Positions 30,097 to 31,358 of a stretch of 31,358 bases of DNA are shown piece after piece; within the stretch, counting starts at the first letter, position 1, and each line of letters opens with the position of its first letter. The position numbers and the translations under genes are program-made. The stretch lies in contig JADHYV010000129.1 in the NCBI GenBank assembly GCA_027604705.1, positions 1-31,358 on the forward strand, given 5' to 3'. This stretch comes from Allomyces arbusculus (Eukaryota; Blastocladiomycota; Blastocladiomycetes; Blastocladiales; Blastocladiaceae). Under the pieces are notes generated by a model. That model made no database searches, was not told the origin of the DNA, and saw only the letters and a program-made list of their open reading frames with translations.

Positions 30097-31358
30097 ATGA
30101 CCGTCAACACCACCTCGTCTGTGTCAGTCAAAACACCAATTTCTGGCCAACCAGTGACAATTGAAACGCTCAAGGCCGACGGCAGCAACTGGCTGACGTT
30201 TGCCGATCGCTTCCTCAGCTATCTCACGGCTGACCAACTCGAGGCGCTGCTCGAAATCAAGTCGTACAAGATCCTGGTCGACACCGAGTATGAGGTTGTG
30301 ACGGAGGAGCAACAGGAGGACATGACCGATGCACAATTCAAGAAACTCATCGAGGTTGACTCAGACGTCAAGTTTGTTGCTGACGCGATTTTCTGGAACG
30401 GCCTTGCCACGGCTGAGCGCAAGAAGTGCATGACCCACAATGGCTACAAGGCCACATCATGCATCCGCACCATTATCAAGGTCGTTCTGCCGTCTGCCGT
30501 TGCGTCCGAGCTGCTGCCGATTTTTTCGGATGTGACATGCGTCACCGATGCATGGGCGCTGCTGCACGCTCGATTCGATAAACGATCCGCCCAAGCCCAT
30601 CTCGTGAACGTCAAGGGGCTGTTCACGAAGCCCATGTCGGGCTCTGGGGCTGTGGCTGTGCGCGAACATATTGCCGATTTGCAGCGTCGTTTCGACATCA
30701 TCCGGCGCCATGAACGCGCCAAGTCGTTGGCGCACTTGCGCACAAGTTTCGCCGACTCGTTCCTTGTCCTCGCCCTCCTGGCGTCACTGCCACCCGAATA
30801 CTCGCCGACGGTGTTATCATTGGGCGAACGTTACGAGGAGATGTCGCTTGTGGAGCTGCAGACGATTTTGGAAGGTGCTGCCAACCAGCTCATGGGCAGT
30901 ATTGGGTTCGAGACGCAAGCGCTCATTGTCTCGAAGCGCAAGGATCCGAACGCATGCTATAACTGTGGCAAAGTCGGTCACTACGCACGCATCTGCCTGC
31001 ACCGCGACCACCAGCGCAAGGGCGGTGCTGAGCATTCGAATTGGCGCAAGAAAAAGGACGTGAACTTTGCGGCCAAGGATGGCGAGGAGCGCACAATGGT
31101 GCATTTGTCGGTGGACGAGTACGAGCGTTTGATGGCATCTGCCCATGGTGTGGACGCTGCTGGTGTTGTTTTTGGTGCTGAATGTGACGGATTCGCGCAC
31201 TACCCATTGGTCACCCTCTGCCCCGAGAACGTCAGACTTGAACATCAGAGCCATCAGGGCATGGTTACCCCGCCCGGCACATATCCGCCTATCATCCATG
31301 TCGATGCGTCAAATTATGAAGAACCCGATCCTCACCACGTCCGTGCGCGCGTCCAGAT
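30097..31358 (+). CDS. Ty1/copia-type Gag of the young element (runs off the window)
   Basis: The frame opens at the ATG at 30097 and stays open for 420 codons to the last base. It looks whole as far as it can be seen. It begins with TIETLKADGSNWLTFADRFL, the N-terminus typical of copia-group Gag. A helical Gag body follows (HLVNVKGLF, LRTSFADSFLVLALLASLP) and a CCHC zinc knuckle, CYNCGKVGHYARIC, at about residue 287. In this family Gag packages the element's RNA and continues into protease, integrase and RT. The last visible part (IIHVDASNYEEP) lies in the Gag-protease linker. Codon use is GC-rich like the host genes, which fits a recent insertion. The downstream half, including the 3' LTR, is outside the window. 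Confidence 0.88.
   Translation, partial: MTVNTTSSVSVKTPISGQPVTIETLKADGSNWLTFADRFLSYLTADQLEALLEIKSYKILVDTEYEVVTEEQQEDMTDAQFKKLIEVDSDVKFVADAIFWNGLATAERKKCMTHNGYKATSCIRTIIKVVLPSAVASELLPIFSDVTCVTDAWALLHARFDKRSAQAHLVNVKGLFTKPMSGSGAVAVREHIADLQRRFDIIRRHERAKSLAHLRTSFADSFLVLALLASLPPEYSPTVLSLGERYEEMSLVELQTILEGAANQLMGSIGFETQALIVSKRKDPNACYNCGKVGHYARICLHRDHQRKGGAEHSNWRKKKDVNFAAKDGEERTMVHLSVDEYERLMASAHGVDAAGVVFGAECDGFAHYPLVTLCPENVRLEHQSHQGMVTPPGTYPPIIHVDASNYEEPDPHHVRARVQ

Noticed and set aside
1-31358. tRNA or rRNA genes.
   Set aside because: I found no cloverleaf-like sequence with A and B boxes. The tRNA-like matches at 24823, 26340 and 29807 are complements at primer-binding sites, not genes.

Overview
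The window reads as nuclear DNA of a GC-rich eukaryote, most likely a fungus. Genes carry many short introns (mostly 62-107 bp, GTRNGT donors, YAG acceptors). Third codon positions are rich in G and C, and intergenic spaces are a few hundred bases to 1.8 kb. A zoosporic lineage such as the Blastocladiomycota would fit the base composition and intron style. That placement is an inference, because no marker gene settles it.

Left 22.5 kb, host genes: (1) the 3' end of an unrecognised plus-strand gene (1-650); (2) a complete seven-exon minus-strand CTNNBL1 (beta-catenin-like 1, a Prp19/CDC5L-associated spliceosomal ARM-repeat protein), 1246-3543; (3) a plus-strand RNA-binding protein with two RRMs in a very long low-complexity chain, 5320-9375; (4) a minus-strand full-length ABCC/MRP-type ABC transporter with TMD0, 10115-14894; (5) a minus-strand eight-exon WD40 protein with a disordered Arg/Ser tail, 15554-18940; (6) divergent from it, a plus-strand long coiled-coil protein in about eight exons, 19341-22459. 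Splice sites were chosen by hand so that frame, GT/AG (once GC/AG) and family alignment agree. They do not form an operon and show no common pathway, except that genes 2 and 3 both concern RNA.

Right 9 kb, repeats: from about 22.46 kb the DNA turns CpG-poor and holds nested LTR-retrotransposon remains. Two LTR families can be told apart. One is Ty1/copia-like: LTRs of about 185-190 bp starting TGTTGAAG or similar, with an internal hairpin, present at 24135, 24269, 24955, 27946 and 29617. The other has 163-bp LTRs with TGAT...ATCA ends, at 24657 and 26174, and the second copy is followed by a Ty3-type gag region. Between them lie a copia pol fragment and a Ty3/gypsy RT-RNase H-integrase fragment, both on the minus strand. 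The last element (LTR at 29617, gag from 30097) is GC-rich, its gag frame is open to the window edge, and it is the youngest. The two families appear to use two different parts of the initiator tRNA-Met as primer. Older copies show the signature of CpG decay.

I found no CRISPR, rRNA, tRNA or bacterial-type system. The points most worth a second look are the two priming modes, the LTR hairpin, the CpG-decay gradient, an unusual P-loop in the ABC transporter, a GC-AG intron, and three introns that leave the frame open if retained.
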